Assembly (NCBI GenBank): GCA_944391375.1
Contig: CALXTJ010000005.1
Location: 1-48,417, forward strand
DNA length: 48,417 nt
Direction of reading: 5' to 3'
Source of the DNA: an uncultured Alphaproteobacteria bacterium
Lineage (GTDB): Bacteria > Pseudomonadota > Alphaproteobacteria > RF32 > CAG-239
The notes beneath the pieces are model-generated. The model saw only the letters and a list, made by a program, of their open reading frames with translations, was not told the DNA's origin and searched no databases. Of this stretch, positions 15,531 through 24,868 are shown one piece after another (the first letter of the stretch is position 1; every line of letters begins with the position of its first letter). The position numbers were made by a program, and so were the translations under genes.

Positions 15531-18500
15531 TTATTCGGCTACTTTAAGCTGAGCCATATGCTCCAAGAGGGAACGTTTTTCTTTAACATTTTCCTGAGCC
15601 TTGTTGAGCAAAGTCTCATAACGTTCCGGATTGGTTTTGTTGACAATCTGGAAACGAGTTTCGTTAGCCATATAATCAGCCAAGGGCTTGGTTGGAGCTT
15701 TAGAATCCAACATCAAAGGAGCTTTACCTTCTTTAATGTTTTCCGGATTATAACGATACAACGGCCAAGAACCGGTTTCTACGGCATTTTTCTGGTGTTC
15801 AACGCCATCGGCCAAGTTAAAGCCTTGAGCAATACAGTGAGAGTATGCAATAACGATTGAAGGACCGTTATAAGCTTCGGCTTCATTTAAGGCCTTAATA
15901 AGTTGCATATCATTAGCACCGAAGGAAACCTGAGCAACATAAACATTACCGTAAGACATGGCAATCAAGCCTAAATCCTTTTTCGGCAAAGCCTTACCGG
16001 CTGTTGCAAACTTAGCCGAAGCACCCATCGGGGTAGCCTTAGACTGTTGACCGCCGGTATTGGAGTAAACTCCGGTATCCATAACCAAGATATTGATATT
16101 TTTACCCGAGGCAATGGCATGATCCAAGCCGCCGAAACCAATATCATAAGCCCAACCGTCACCGCCTAAAATCCAAACTGATTTTTTAATCAGGTAATCG
16201 GCCAAAACATCTAAGTGTTTAGCTTCTTCGGAGTTAATTCCGGCAAGTTTTTCACGCAATTGTTTAACATTATTGCGTTGCTCGTCAATTTCGGCATCGG
16301 TAGCTTGCGGATTGTTTAAAATTTTATCGGTTAAATCAGCACCGACTTTATCTTTTAAGCCTTCAAGCAACGATTTGGCAAAAGCGGTTTGCTGATCAAT
16401 TGAAAAACGCATACCCAAACCAAACTCGGCATTATCTTCAAACAAAGAGTTAGCCCAAGCCGGTCCGTGTCCGTTTTCATCTTTAGCATAAGGAGTTGTC
16501 GGCAGGTTACCCGAATAAATTGAAGAACAACCTGTTGCGTTGGCAACAACCATTCTGTCACCAAACAACTGTGTCAGCAACTTAATATACGGGGTTTCGC
16601 CGCAGCCTGCACAAGCACCGGAGTATTCAAACAACGGACGAATAAGTTGGGTTGTCTTGGGCAAGTTTTTAACAACTTCGGTTCTCTTAACATAAGGTAA
16701 TGTATCAAAGAACTTCCAATTAGCCTTTTCAGCTTCCAGATGATTTTCAATATGATCCATATTGATGGCTTTTTTGGAAGGATCGGCTTTATTTTTAGCC
16801 GGACAAACCGAAACGCACAATCCGCAACCGGTACAATCTTCGGGAGAGATTTGCCAAATAAATTTCTTACCGGCAAATTCTTTACCTTTATAATCGGCAG
16901 ATTTAAATGTAGCCGGAGCATTTTTGAGCTCTTCGTCGTAGGCAACCTTCATACGAATAACGCCATGCGGGCAGACTAAGGAGCATTTGCCGCATTGAAT
17001 ACAGGTAGAAGGATCCCAAACCGGAATTTCGGTAGCGATGCAACGTTTTTCATATTGAGTGGTTGCTGTCGGCCAAGTACCGTCGGCAACATCTTTGAAA
17101 GCGGAAACCGGTAATTTATCGCCTCTGTCGGCAATAATTTCGCCGGTGAGTTTTTTAACAAACTCGGGAGCATTTTCCGGAACCGGAGGTAAGCGATGGA
17201 ATTTTGAAGTAACTTCCGACGGATATTCAACTTTATGCAAGTGAGCCAAGGAAGCATCAACGGCTTCAAAGTTCTTTTGAACGATAGCATCGCCTTTTTT
17301 GCTGTAAGTTTTCTTAATAGCGGCCTTAATCTGAGCAATAGCCTCATCTTTGGGCAAGATATTGGAAATTGCAAAGAAGCAGGTTTGCATAACGGTATTG
17401 ATGCGTTGTCCCATACCGGTAGCACGAGCAACTTCAACAGCGTTAATGGTGTAGAAGTTCAATTTTTTAGCAATAATTTCTTCTTGAACTTCAATAGGTA
17501 AATGGTTCCAAACTTCACTTGCCTCATAAGGAGCATTTAATAAGAAGGTAGCTCCGGGTTTGGCAATTTTAAGGATATCAACCTTATTCATGAAGGGGAA
17601 CTGGTGGCAAGCCACAAAATCAGCTTTGTTAATCAGGTAAGCCGATTTAATCGGATTATCGGAAAAACGCAGGTGAGAAGTGGTCATGGAGCCGGATTTA
17701 CGAGAGTCGTAAACAAAGTAGCCCTGACCGTATTTACCGGCATCTTCGGCAATGATTTTAATAGAGTTTTTATTAGCACCAACCGTACCATCAGCACCCA
17801 AGCCGTAGAAAACTGCCCGAACAACATCTTTAGGTTCGGTATCAATAGAATCATCAAACGGCAAAGAAGTTTTATTAACATCATCTTCAATACCGACCGA
17901 GAAACCGTTAATCGGGTGAGCGGCAAAACCGTTATCAAATACGGCTTTAACCATACCCGGAGTAAATTCCTTGGAAGACAAGCCGTAACGACCGCCGACG
18001 ATTTTGGGCATGGAAGCAATTTTAGAGTTAGCATAAGCTTGGCTCAAAGTAGCAACCACATCCAAATACAAAGGTTCGCCGGTAGAGCCGGATTCTTTAG
18101 TTCTGTCAAGAACGGAAACAACTTTAACCGTAGCGGGCAAAGCTTTCAAGAACGATTCTTCGGGGAACGGGCGATACAAGTGAACTTTCATAACGCCGAG
18201 TTTGGCACCCTGAGCGTTAAGATAATTGATGGTTTCCTCAACGGTTTCGGCACCTGAGCCCATAATAACGATAACCTGCTCGGCATCTTTGGCACCTACG
18301 TAATCAACTACATGGTACTGACGACCGGATATTTTAGCAAATTTATCCATTTCCTCTTGGACAATACTTTCTACTTTTTTGTAATAAGGATTACCGGCCT
18401 CACGACCTTGGAAGAAGACATCAGGATTTTGAGCCGTACCGCGGATGACGGGTTTTTCAGGACGCAGGGCATGTTTAGCATTAAAGGAATAATCAACACC

Positions 18501-19091
18501 TTCAAGCATAGCTCTTAAATCGTCATCGGATAAGAGTTTAATTTTTTTAATTTCATGTGAAGTTCTGAAACCGTCAAAGAAATGCATAAAAGGAACGCGA
18601 GAACGCAGAGTTGAAGTCTGAGCAATAGCGGCCATATCGTGAGCTTCCTGAACGGAGTTAGAGCACAGCATGGCAAAACCGGTTTGGCGGCAACCCATAA
18701 CATCGGAATGATCGCCAAAGATTGACAAAGCGTGATAAGCCAAAGAACGAGCGGCAACATGCATAACAAAAGGCGACAATTCACCGGCGATTTTATACAT
18801 ATTGGGGATCATCAACAGCAAGCCCTGAGAAGCGGTAAAGGTGGTAGTTAAAGCACCGGCCTGGATAGAACCGTGGCAAGCACCTGCGGCACCGGCTTCG
18901 GACTGCATTTCCTGAACTTCGGGAATAACGCCCCAAAGGTTTTTCTGTTTAGCGGCAGACCATGCGTCGGCCCACTCACCCATCGGGGAAGACGGGGTAA
19001 TCGGGTAAATGACGCAGACTTCGTTCATGCGGTGGGCAACGGAAGCAGCAGCTTCGTTACCGTCCATCATTTTCATTTTTACATCTGACAT
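15531..19091 (-). CDS. nifJ: Pyruvate:ferredoxin (flavodoxin) oxidoreductase
   Basis: This 1186-aa single-chain PFOR oxidatively decarboxylates pyruvate to acetyl-CoA and reduces ferredoxin or flavodoxin. All parts are in order: the N-terminal domain with the YPITPSSPMGEWAD substrate loop, the gamma domain, the 2[4Fe-4S] insert with CIQCGKCSLVCP and CTGCGLCVSVCP motifs near residues 690 and 750, and the C-terminal thiamine diphosphate domain with GDGWAYDIGFGGLDHA and the NTGGQQSKATPMGA signature. The enzyme is oxygen-sensitive in most organisms, so its presence points to anaerobic life. It is monocistronic, with a promoter at 19199-19226 and an apparent terminator inside the leader. Confidence 0.96.
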   Translation of the reverse strand: MSDVKMKMMDGNEAAASVAHRMNEVCVIYPITPSSPMGEWADAWSAAKQKNLWGVIPEVQEMQSEAGAAGACHGSIQAGALTTTFTASQGLLLMIPNMYKIAGELSPFVMHVAARSLAYHALSIFGDHSDVMGCRQTGFAMLCSNSVQEAHDMAAIAQTSTLRSRVPFMHFFDGFRTSHEIKKIKLLSDDDLRAMLEGVDYSFNAKHALRPEKPVIRGTAQNPDVFFQGREAGNPYYKKVESIVQEEMDKFAKISGRQYHVVDYVGAKDAEQVIVIMGSGAETVEETINYLNAQGAKLGVMKVHLYRPFPEESFLKALPATVKVVSVLDRTKESGSTGEPLYLDVVATLSQAYANSKIASMPKIVGGRYGLSSKEFTPGMVKAVFDNGFAAHPINGFSVGIEDDVNKTSLPFDDSIDTEPKDVVRAVFYGLGADGTVGANKNSIKIIAEDAGKYGQGYFVYDSRKSGSMTTSHLRFSDNPIKSAYLINKADFVACHQFPFMNKVDILKIAKPGATFLLNAPYEASEVWNHLPIEVQEEIIAKKLNFYTINAVEVARATGMGQRINTVMQTCFFAISNILPKDEAIAQIKAAIKKTYSKKGDAIVQKNFEAVDASLAHLHKVEYPSEVTSKFHRLPPVPENAPEFVKKLTGEIIADRGDKLPVSAFKDVADGTWPTATTQYEKRCIATEIPVWDPSTCIQCGKCSLVCPHGVIRMKVAYDEELKNAPATFKSADYKGKEFAGKKFIWQISPEDCTGCGLCVSVCPAKNKADPSKKAINMDHIENHLEAEKANWKFFDTLPYVKRTEVVKNLPKTTQLIRPLFEYSGACAGCGETPYIKLLTQLFGDRMVVANATGCSSIYSGNLPTTPYAKDENGHGPAWANSLFEDNAEFGLGMRFSIDQQTAFAKSLLEGLKDKVGADLTDKILNNPQATDAEIDEQRNNVKQLREKLAGINSEEAKHLDVLADYLIKKSVWILGGDGWAYDIGFGGLDHAIASGKNINILVMDTGVYSNTGGQQSKATPMGASAKFATAGKALPKKDLGLIAMSYGNVYVAQVSFGANDMQLIKALNEAEAYNGPSIVIAYSHCIAQGFNLADGVEHQKNAVETGSWPLYRYNPENIKEGKAPLMLDSKAPTKPLADYMANETRFQIVNKTNPERYETLLNKAQENVKEKRSLLEHMAQLKVAE

Positions 19092-19122
19092 TTAAGCATC
19101 CTTAAAAGTTAAGTTAATAAAT

Positions 19123-19171
19123 AAAAAAAGCCTGCAAACCAGACGATTTAACGCCTTATCTGCCGGCTTTT
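19123..19171 (-). promoter_or_regulatory. Terminator-like hairpin in the PFOR leader (possible attenuator)
   Basis: On the minus strand AAAAGCCGGCAGA pairs with TTTGCAGGCTTTT over 13 positions with one mismatch, and seven T residues follow. The hairpin lies between the predicted nifJ promoter and the nifJ ATG, ending about 30 nt before it. No other minus-strand gene lies upstream that it could serve. A second GGCAGA copy in the preceding leader could offer alternative pairing. Attenuation is inferred, not shown. Confidence 0.55.
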
Positions 19172-19198
19172 AGTTTACAGAAATTAAATTCTGCCCGC

Positions 19199-19226
19199 TG
19201 TATAGCATATTATGCAAAATTTGCAA
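19199..19226 (-). promoter_or_regulatory. Predicted nifJ promoter
   Basis: On the minus strand TTGCAA (19221-19226), a 16-bp spacer and TATACA (19199-19204) are present. Transcription would start near 19191 and give a leader of about 100 nt containing the terminator-like hairpin. The -35 box is not full consensus. Confidence 0.45.
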
Positions 19227-19363
19227 GTTTTTTTTCCTTTTTTTCAACGATTTTCCGGCAGTTAAAAAAGTAAAAAGCCACATATGACATAATTTAAACA
19301 AAAAACTGGACATTTTTTAATTTTGGTGGTATAGGTTATGACAAATTAAATTATTAAAAAATT

Positions 19364-19894
19364 ATGGAAGAAAAGATTACATTAAAGGACTATGCGTCCT
19401 ATCGCAAACTCAATGTTTGCCTGACACCGGAACAAATTGCCAAACTCCGAAAAGAAATCAAGGAATTGGTAGAACTTTTCTGCGAGTGTTCCAAGAAGGC
19501 TTACACCAAAGGAGTAGCTCTGTCTTACTCAAAAATTGAGCAAATTCATGGCTTCGCTTTATTTTTGCTTGATTTCCAAGGGTTTCATGATCAGGCCTTT
19601 GCAGAGATTTTGCCGCAATTGCGGACTTTTACGCATTTTATCCTGGCTTATAACATCCCGTTTGCCGAAGCCGAATATCGGTTATTGGAAATATGTCAAG
19701 CTTTGGACATAGCCCGGTATCGCCCGGAACGAGAGAATGTTGCCGAGTACATACTCCGCAATTTTAAATTCTACTCCAAAGGGATGTTACGAGATATTTA
19801 TGAGCGTCTCAAGGGAGAAAAAATAACCTCTCAGGCAGTAAGTATGCTTTACAAGCTCTGCCGGAAAGAGATGCCGCTCTGGAAAAGATTTTAA
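19364..19894 (+). CDS. Hypothetical helical protein, 176 aa
   Basis: I do not recognise this protein. It is predicted to be almost entirely helical and soluble, with no signal peptide, and is rich in charged and aromatic residues; its C-terminus RLKGEKITSQAVSMLYKLCRKEMPLWKRF is basic. No ribosome binding site precedes the ATG; the leader is very AT-rich. A possible promoter is TGGACA (19307-19312), a 17-bp spacer and TATAGG (19330-19335), which would give a short leader of about 20 nt. It is monocistronic, with a strong terminator, and has nothing obviously functional beside it. Confidence 0.65.
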   Translation: MEEKITLKDYASYRKLNVCLTPEQIAKLRKEIKELVELFCECSKKAYTKGVALSYSKIEQIHGFALFLLDFQGFHDQAFAEILPQLRTFTHFILAYNIPFAEAEYRLLEICQALDIARYRPERENVAEYILRNFKFYSKGMLRDIYERLKGEKITSQAVSMLYKLCRKEMPLWKRF

Positions 19895-19896
19895 AA

Positions 19897-19936
19897 AGTA
19901 AAAAGCACTTTTCATTTTTGAAAAGTGCTTTTTACT
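19897..19936. terminator. Bidirectional terminator
   Basis: A 17-bp perfect stem (AGTAAAAAGCACTTTTC and its complement) with a 6-nt loop separates the convergent 176-aa gene and the 53-aa miniprotein gene. T-rich flanks occur on both strands. Confidence 0.85.
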
Positions 19937-19941
19937 TATTC

Positions 19942-20103
19942 TTAGCGGCGTCTTAACAATTTTACAATCAACCACGCCACCCAAGCGGCCATGACAAGAC
20001 TGCAAAAAATGCCAAATACCACATTATCGGCAAAGTAGCCGCTCAGGTATTCCGCCGATAGTTCACCGGCAATGAATTCTACTTCCGGCCATATTTCATC
20101 CAT
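19942..20103 (-). CDS. Small membrane protein, 53 aa
   Basis: A 53-codon frame encodes a protein starting MDEIWPEVEF, with a hydrophobic stretch from about residue 28 to 48 (VVFGIFCSLVMAAWVAWLIV) followed by a KLLRRR tail. This is a textbook single-pass protein with an acidic outside end and a basic cytoplasmic end. It lies exactly between two terminators, which supports a real unit. No clear ribosome binding site is visible and there is little room for a promoter after the thyA terminator, so it may depend on read-through from folA-thyA. Function unknown. Confidence 0.6.
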   Translation of the reverse strand: MDEIWPEVEFIAGELSAEYLSGYFADNVVFGIFCSLVMAAWVAWLIVKLLRRR

Positions 20104-20118
20104 ATCTGTATTTTACTC

Positions 20119-20161
20119 AAAAGAAAAAGCGACAGTTTTCAAAACTGCCGCTTTTTCTTTT
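20119..20161 (-). terminator. Terminator of folA-thyA
   Basis: AAAAGAAAAAGCG and its complement CGCTTTTTCTTTT flank a CAGTTTT/AAACTG inner stem, forming a near-perfect hairpin of about 20 bp. It begins about 37 nt beyond the thyA stop. Confidence 0.8.
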
Positions 20162-20198
20162 ACTTAACCGTGTTTTTTTAATCTAACCGCATAGCTTA

Positions 20199-20984
20199 TT
20201 ATACGGCAACTTTACCTTTCAACACCCCGTAACTTTCATAGCCGACAAGCTCAAAATCTTCATACTTAAAGTCGTTAATGTCTTTGATGTTCGGATTTAT
20301 CTTCATAATCGGCAATTTCAAAGGTTTACGCGATAACTGCTCTTTTACCTGTTCAAAATGGTTATGATAAATGTGCGTATCCCCCAAAGTATGGATAAAT
20401 TCCCCCGGTTGCAAACCGCAAACCTGAGCAATCATCATGGTCAACAAAGCATACGAGGCAATATTAAACGGTACTCCCAAAAACATATCGCATGAGCGTT
20501 GATACAACATACAGGAAAGCTTGCCGTTAGCAACATAAAATTGAAACATCATATGACACGGCGGAAGTTTCATCTCGGGAATTTTGGAAACATTCCACGC
20601 CGAAACAATCATTCTTCTGTCATTAGGATTATTTTTTAAGCTGTTAATTACATTGGCCAGTTGGTCAATACCCTCACCGTTCCAGTTACGCCATTGGGAG
20701 CCGTAAACTGGTCCCAAATTACCGTTTTCGTCGGCCCATTCATTCCAGATTCTTACTCCGTTATCCTGCAGATACTTAACATTGGTATCCCCTTTGATAA
20801 ACCATAACAACTCGTAGATAATGCTTTTTAAATGGACTTTTTTGGTTGTCAACAGCGGAAAACCGTCATTTAAATCAAACCGCATCTGCCGGCCGAACAC
20901 CGAACGCGTCCCCACCCCGGTTCTGTCCATTTTATCAACGCCGTTATCCATAATATCTTGTAACAAATCAAGGTATTGTTTCAT
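20199..20984 (-). CDS. thyA: Thymidylate synthase
   Basis: This 261-aa enzyme makes dTMP from dUMP with methylene-tetrahydrofolate. The nucleophile is Cys143 in [12 protein letters not shown]. Other conserved blocks are [12 protein letters not shown] (phosphate loop), [43 protein letters not shown] and the HIYHNH segment. The length is close to the E. coli enzyme (264 aa). Its ATG overlaps the folA stop by one base (TAATG), so translation is coupled to folA, which regenerates the folate that ThyA oxidises. Confidence 0.96.
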   Translation of the reverse strand: MKQYLDLLQDIMDNGVDKMDRTGVGTRSVFGRQMRFDLNDGFPLLTTKKVHLKSIIYELLWFIKGDTNVKYLQDNGVRIWNEWADENGNLGPVYGSQWRNWNGEGIDQLANVINSLKNNPNDRRMIVSAWNVSKIPEMKLPPCHMMFQFYVANGKLSCMLYQRSCDMFLGVPFNIASYALLTMMIAQVCGLQPGEFIHTLGDTHIYHNHFEQVKEQLSRKPLKLPIMKINPNIKDINDFKYEDFELVGYESYGVLKGKVAV

Positions 20985-21562
20985 TATTTTTCTCCGTTAT
21001 TTTCTATGGCCTTAAAAATATGTTTAATAACCGCCTGATCCACAAAGTCGCCTTTTTTAACCCAAACGGTAGTAATTATACTGTCTTCTTCATACTCCGG
21101 CGAAACGCATATATATTTTTCTTTTAATATGTTAATACAAGGTGTTATATCAACTTTTTTACCTTTTAGATTAGCATTTAAATCGCCCTTATACATACTG
21201 TCAACCACAACATCCGGTATCAAACCTTCGCCGCCTCCCATAAAGGCTTTGTAAATACTGGCACCGCCCGCAATATAAAGTTCCTCTTCCATATCTCGGA
21301 ATTCTTCAATATCAGAAATCACAAAATGATTCTGCTCATCGGATACTTTGTACTTAGGATTAAAAGTTAAAACATAAATTTTTCGATTCGGTAAAGTGCG
21401 GTTAGGAAAACTTTCATAAGTTTTTTCACCGGCTATTAAAGATTTATTCTCGGTAATACGGCGGAAACGTTTAAAATCAGATGAAATTTTCCACGGAATA
21501 TGGGGGCCTATACCTATAACATTGTCTTGCGTATGTCGGCACCAAACGGCAATTTTGGTCAT
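20984..21562 (-). CDS. folA: Dihydrofolate reductase
   Basis: This 192-aa protein is a somewhat divergent DHFR. It keeps the N-terminal [21 protein letters not shown] segment, the catalytic acid Asp29 in [11 protein letters not shown], the GEKTYESFP segment and [11 protein letters not shown] near residue 95. It is longer than typical (about 160 aa), with an extended C-terminal part. The start at 21562 is set by GGAG five bases upstream; the frame is open for ten more codons. It is the first gene of folA-thyA; the upstream gap to the divergent mraY is 167 nt. Confidence 0.88.
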   Translation of the reverse strand: MTKIAVWCRHTQDNVIGIGPHIPWKISSDFKRFRRITENKSLIAGEKTYESFPNRTLPNRKIYVLTFNPKYKVSDEQNHFVISDIEEFRDMEEELYIAGGASIYKAFMGGGEGLIPDVVVDSMYKGDLNANLKGKKVDITPCINILKEKYICVSPEYEEDSIITTVWVKKGDFVDQAVIKHIFKAIENNGEK

Positions 21563-21729
21563 ATCGTCTCCTCTGTGCTTTTTTTCTAGCATACATGAGG
21601 GTTTTTAAAACTCAACATGTTTTACACACAAATCACAGATTATTTGCTTATTATTCTCAAACATTAAGACTTATTTTAGATATTGGCTTTATCTTTAAGA
21701 CAAAATTTAAGCAGAATAAGGATAAAAAA

Positions 21730-22782
21730 ATGTTACTTTCATGGTTTGGAATTGAAGCCCCCGTATTATTGCGAGCCGGTGCCGCTTTGTTTACATCGTT
21801 ATTGTTATCCCTGATATTGGGATATCCGTTAATTAACTTTTTGCATCATCACCAACACAAAGGACAACCTATCCGTACCGACGGCCCGCAGTCGCATTTG
21901 GCTACCAAACAAGGCACTCCGACCATGGGCGGATTACTGATTTTAGGCACCGCAATTGTTTCCATTTTACTATTTGCCAACATCAGCTACCATTTTGTTT
22001 GGATAAGTATATTAGTTTTAATTATATACGGCATAACCGGTTTTGTTGATGATTACATTAAAGTCACCAAACAAACCCCCAATGCTTTAACCGCCAAGGC
22101 TAAGCTGTTTTTCCAATTCATGACTGCCTTTGCAGCCGTAACCATTATTGCGGCGGCCACCCCCAATGCCGTAGACTCCGAGCTTTCCATTCCTTACTTT
22201 AAAACAGCCATCAACTTATCGTGGCTTTATTTGCCCTTTGCGGTTATTGTCATTTCCGGAACTTCCAACGGCGTTAATTTAAGCGACGGTCTGGACGGTT
22301 TGGCCACCGGACTGCTTATTTTATCCTTTGCCTTTTTTGCGGTAATTGCTTACATTGTCGGTTCGCCTCTGGCGGAAAGTGTGTCAATGCTTTACATTCC
22401 CCGTTCGCAGGAAATAACCGTGGTCTGTGCGGCCGTTATCGGTTCCTGCTTAGGCTTTTTATGGTTTAACGCTCCGAAGGCTAAGGTGTTTATGGGCGAT
22501 ACCGGATCTTTGGCTTTGGGAGCCCTGCTCGGCACCGTGGCCGTAATCGTTAAACAGGAAATTTTATTGGCAATTGTCGGCGGTGTGTTCGTAATTGAAA
22601 CCTTATCGGTAATGATACAGGTATTTTGGTATAAAAAAACCGGCAAACGCTTTTTTAGAATGGCACCCATTCATCATCACTTTGAACAACTGGGTTGGAA
22701 AGAAACAACCGTGGTATTGCGATTTTGGCTGGCCGGATTTGTGTTGGCTCTTATCGGCTTTTGTGCCCTTATAAACTTTTAA
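21730..22782 (+). CDS. mraY: Phospho-N-acetylmuramoyl-pentapeptide-transferase
   Basis: This 350-aa integral membrane enzyme makes lipid I from UDP-MurNAc-pentapeptide and undecaprenyl phosphate. It has about ten hydrophobic segments and the catalytic motifs: GFVDDYIKV, NGVNLSDGLDGLATG, FMGDTGSLALG and PIHHHFEQLGW. The ATG at 21730 is chosen from an AAGGAT box and because it restores the family length; the frame is open 45 codons further but those residues are not MraY-like. It opens the division cluster; murD, which normally follows, is absent. Confidence 0.95.
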   Translation: MLLSWFGIEAPVLLRAGAALFTSLLLSLILGYPLINFLHHHQHKGQPIRTDGPQSHLATKQGTPTMGGLLILGTAIVSILLFANISYHFVWISILVLIIYGITGFVDDYIKVTKQTPNALTAKAKLFFQFMTAFAAVTIIAAATPNAVDSELSIPYFKTAINLSWLYLPFAVIVISGTSNGVNLSDGLDGLATGLLILSFAFFAVIAYIVGSPLAESVSMLYIPRSQEITVVCAAVIGSCLGFLWFNAPKAKVFMGDTGSLALGALLGTVAVIVKQEILLAIVGGVFVIETLSVMIQVFWYKKTGKRFFRMAPIHHHFEQLGWKETTVVLRFWLAGFVLALIGFCALINF

Positions 22783-22797
22783 GACGGAGGAAAAAGA

Positions 22798-23931
22798 GTG
22801 TTTGCATTTTCCAGAATAAGCAAAGGGCGAATTGCCAACTGGTGGTGGACGGTAGATAAAGTAACGCTTACCTTGGTCTTAATCCTGATTTTTATCGGTG
22901 CCTTTTTGGTCTTTTCGGCCAGTCCGTCGGTAGCTCGCCGCATAGGATTTGCCGATTACCATTTTATTAAAAGACAACTTGTTTTTATTTTTATTTCACT
23001 CGGTATTATCTTTTTCCTCTCCATGCAAAGATTAAAGACCATCCGCCGCATTGCCATTATCGGCTATGTATTAACTTTGGGTTTAATGCTCATAACCTTA
23101 TTTGCCGGATATGAGACCAAAGGGGCATCAAGATGGATAAGAATACTCGGATTTTCCTTACAGCCATCCGAATTTATAAAACCTACTTTTGTGGTTGTTT
23201 CGGCCTGGTTGTTGGACGGCAGCAAAAAGTTTGAAGAATTTCCCGGAGGTATACTTTCGGCCTGTTTATTTGCCGTAACCGCGGGTATGTTACTGGCCCA
23301 ACCGGATGTGGGTATGACTATAGTTGTTTCTTTAATTTGGGGTTTTCAGTTATTTTTAGCCGGTCTTCCCATGATGCTGGTAGTTGTGTTAGGCGTGCTG
23401 GCTATTATCGGTGCTATCGGAGCTTACTTTACTTTCGGACATGTTCATGATCGTGTTCAACAATTTTTAGCTTCCGGAAATGATGTCGGTTATCAGGTAC
23501 GCAAATCCATGGAAGCCTTTGCCGGGGGCAATTTGTTGGGACGAGGTCCGGGAGAAGGTGTGGTAAAGCTCAACCTGCCCGACGCTCATACCGATTTTAT
23601 ATTTGCCGTTGCCGGTGAAGAATTCGGTGTTTGGCTGTGCCTAATCATTGTTGCTATTTTTGCGGTTATTGTCATTCGTTCTTTGTGGCTGTCGTTAAAA
23701 GACAACAATTTATTTATTATCTACGCATCGGCCGGATTAGCCGCTTCCTTCGGACTGCAAGGCATTATTAACATGGCCTCAACCTTGCATTTAATGCCTA
23801 CCAAAGGTATGACTTTGCCTTTTATCTCGTACGGAGGATCTTCTTTGTTTGCCTCTGCCGTGGGTATCGGTATGTTACTGGCCATCACGCGTCGCAACTC
23901 CTCGGCCGAGGATAAGGACGGACCGTTTTAA
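22798..23931 (+). CDS. ftsW: Peptidoglycan glycosyltransferase FtsW
   Basis: This 377-aa SEDS protein polymerises septal peptidoglycan together with a class B penicillin-binding protein. It has about ten transmembrane segments, the QPSEFIKPTFV loop and the long extracytoplasmic segment with GNLLGRGPGEGVVKLNLPDAHTDFIF, followed by FISYGGSSLF. The start codon is GTG, supported by the strong GGAGGAAAAAGA box. It lies 15 nt after mraY and 15 nt before murB, so it is in the same operon. Confidence 0.94.
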   Translation: MFAFSRISKGRIANWWWTVDKVTLTLVLILIFIGAFLVFSASPSVARRIGFADYHFIKRQLVFIFISLGIIFFLSMQRLKTIRRIAIIGYVLTLGLMLITLFAGYETKGASRWIRILGFSLQPSEFIKPTFVVVSAWLLDGSKKFEEFPGGILSACLFAVTAGMLLAQPDVGMTIVVSLIWGFQLFLAGLPMMLVVVLGVLAIIGAIGAYFTFGHVHDRVQQFLASGNDVGYQVRKSMEAFAGGNLLGRGPGEGVVKLNLPDAHTDFIFAVAGEEFGVWLCLIIVAIFAVIVIRSLWLSLKDNNLFIIYASAGLAASFGLQGIINMASTLHLMPTKGMTLPFISYGGSSLFASAVGIGMLLAITRRNSSAEDKDGPF

Positions 23932-23946
23932 TTAAAGGATATAAAC

Positions 23947-24867
23947 ATGTTTGATAATCTGTTTCATAAATCACTGATTGACATTTTGCCTCAAGTACAG
24001 GGTAAATATTTAAAAAATGTTCCGTTAAGCAAGCACACTTGGTTTGGTGTCGGCGGACCGGCCGAAGTTATGTTTTTGCCCAAAGATACCGATGACTTAA
24101 AACATTTTTTGGTAAATAAGCCTTATAATATTCCGGTCAGCATTATCGGCGGCGGTTCCAATCTGTTGGTCAGAGACGGAGGAATCCCCGGTGTGGTAGT
24201 TAAGTTAGATGCCCCCTATTTTCGCCGCCATGAAATCGGAGACGGTATTATAAAATGTTATGCCGGATTAAAAAACATTGATTTAAAGAAAATATTTCTT
24301 ACCAACAATATCGGCGGATTGGAATTTTTATGTTCCATCCCCGGACACATCGGCGGCTCCATTAAAACCAATGCCGGATGTTTCGGAAAATGTATCGGCG
24401 ATGTTTTGGTCTCGGCCGAAATTATGGATAACGGCGGTAATTTGCAAACCGTTTTTCCCGAAGATTTAAAACTCTCGTATCGCAACAGTCTTTTTCCCGA
24501 TGACTGGATTATTATTTCCGTTACTTTAAGAACGGAATATAGTCAAGCCGAACAAATAGCCGCCATTATTGATGAGCAAAAAGAGTATCGTATTAAAAAT
24601 CAGCCCTACAATCAAAAAACCGCCGGATCAACATTTAAAAATCCCGAAGGTCTGAAAGCTTGGGAACTGATAAAAAAATCGGGATGTGCCGATTTACGAA
24701 TAGGCGGAGCCAAAGTCTCGGAAAAACACTGTAACTTTCTTATCAATACCGGAAAAGCTACGGCCGAAGATATTGAAAAATTGGGGGATGCCATAGTTAA
24801 AAAGGTCAAAGAGCAAACCTCAATTACCTTGGAATGGGAAATAAAAAAAATGGGAATAAGTAAGTAA
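23947..24867 (+). CDS. murB: UDP-N-acetylenolpyruvoylglucosamine reductase
   Basis: This 306-aa FAD enzyme reduces UDP-GlcNAc-enolpyruvate to UDP-MurNAc with NADPH. The FAD-binding segment IIGGGSNLLVRDGGIPGVVV is present near residue 60. The proton-donor serine is in KTAGSTFKNPEG, and a C-terminal catalytic glutamate lies in the final helix region. The SLFPDDWII segment is typical of the shorter MurB type. A start next to an AAAGGATATAAAC box follows ftsW; ftsQ begins one base after its stop. Confidence 0.94.
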   Translation: MFDNLFHKSLIDILPQVQGKYLKNVPLSKHTWFGVGGPAEVMFLPKDTDDLKHFLVNKPYNIPVSIIGGGSNLLVRDGGIPGVVVKLDAPYFRRHEIGDGIIKCYAGLKNIDLKKIFLTNNIGGLEFLCSIPGHIGGSIKTNAGCFGKCIGDVLVSAEIMDNGGNLQTVFPEDLKLSYRNSLFPDDWIIISVTLRTEYSQAEQIAAIIDEQKEYRIKNQPYNQKTAGSTFKNPEGLKAWELIKKSGCADLRIGGAKVSEKHCNFLINTGKATAEDIEKLGDAIVKKVKEQTSITLEWEIKKMGISK

Positions 24868-24868
24868 C

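Noticed and set aside
17604-18257. 217-aa plus-strand frame
   Set aside because: It lies wholly inside nifJ on the opposite strand, and its composition is that of a shadow frame; nifJ is certain.
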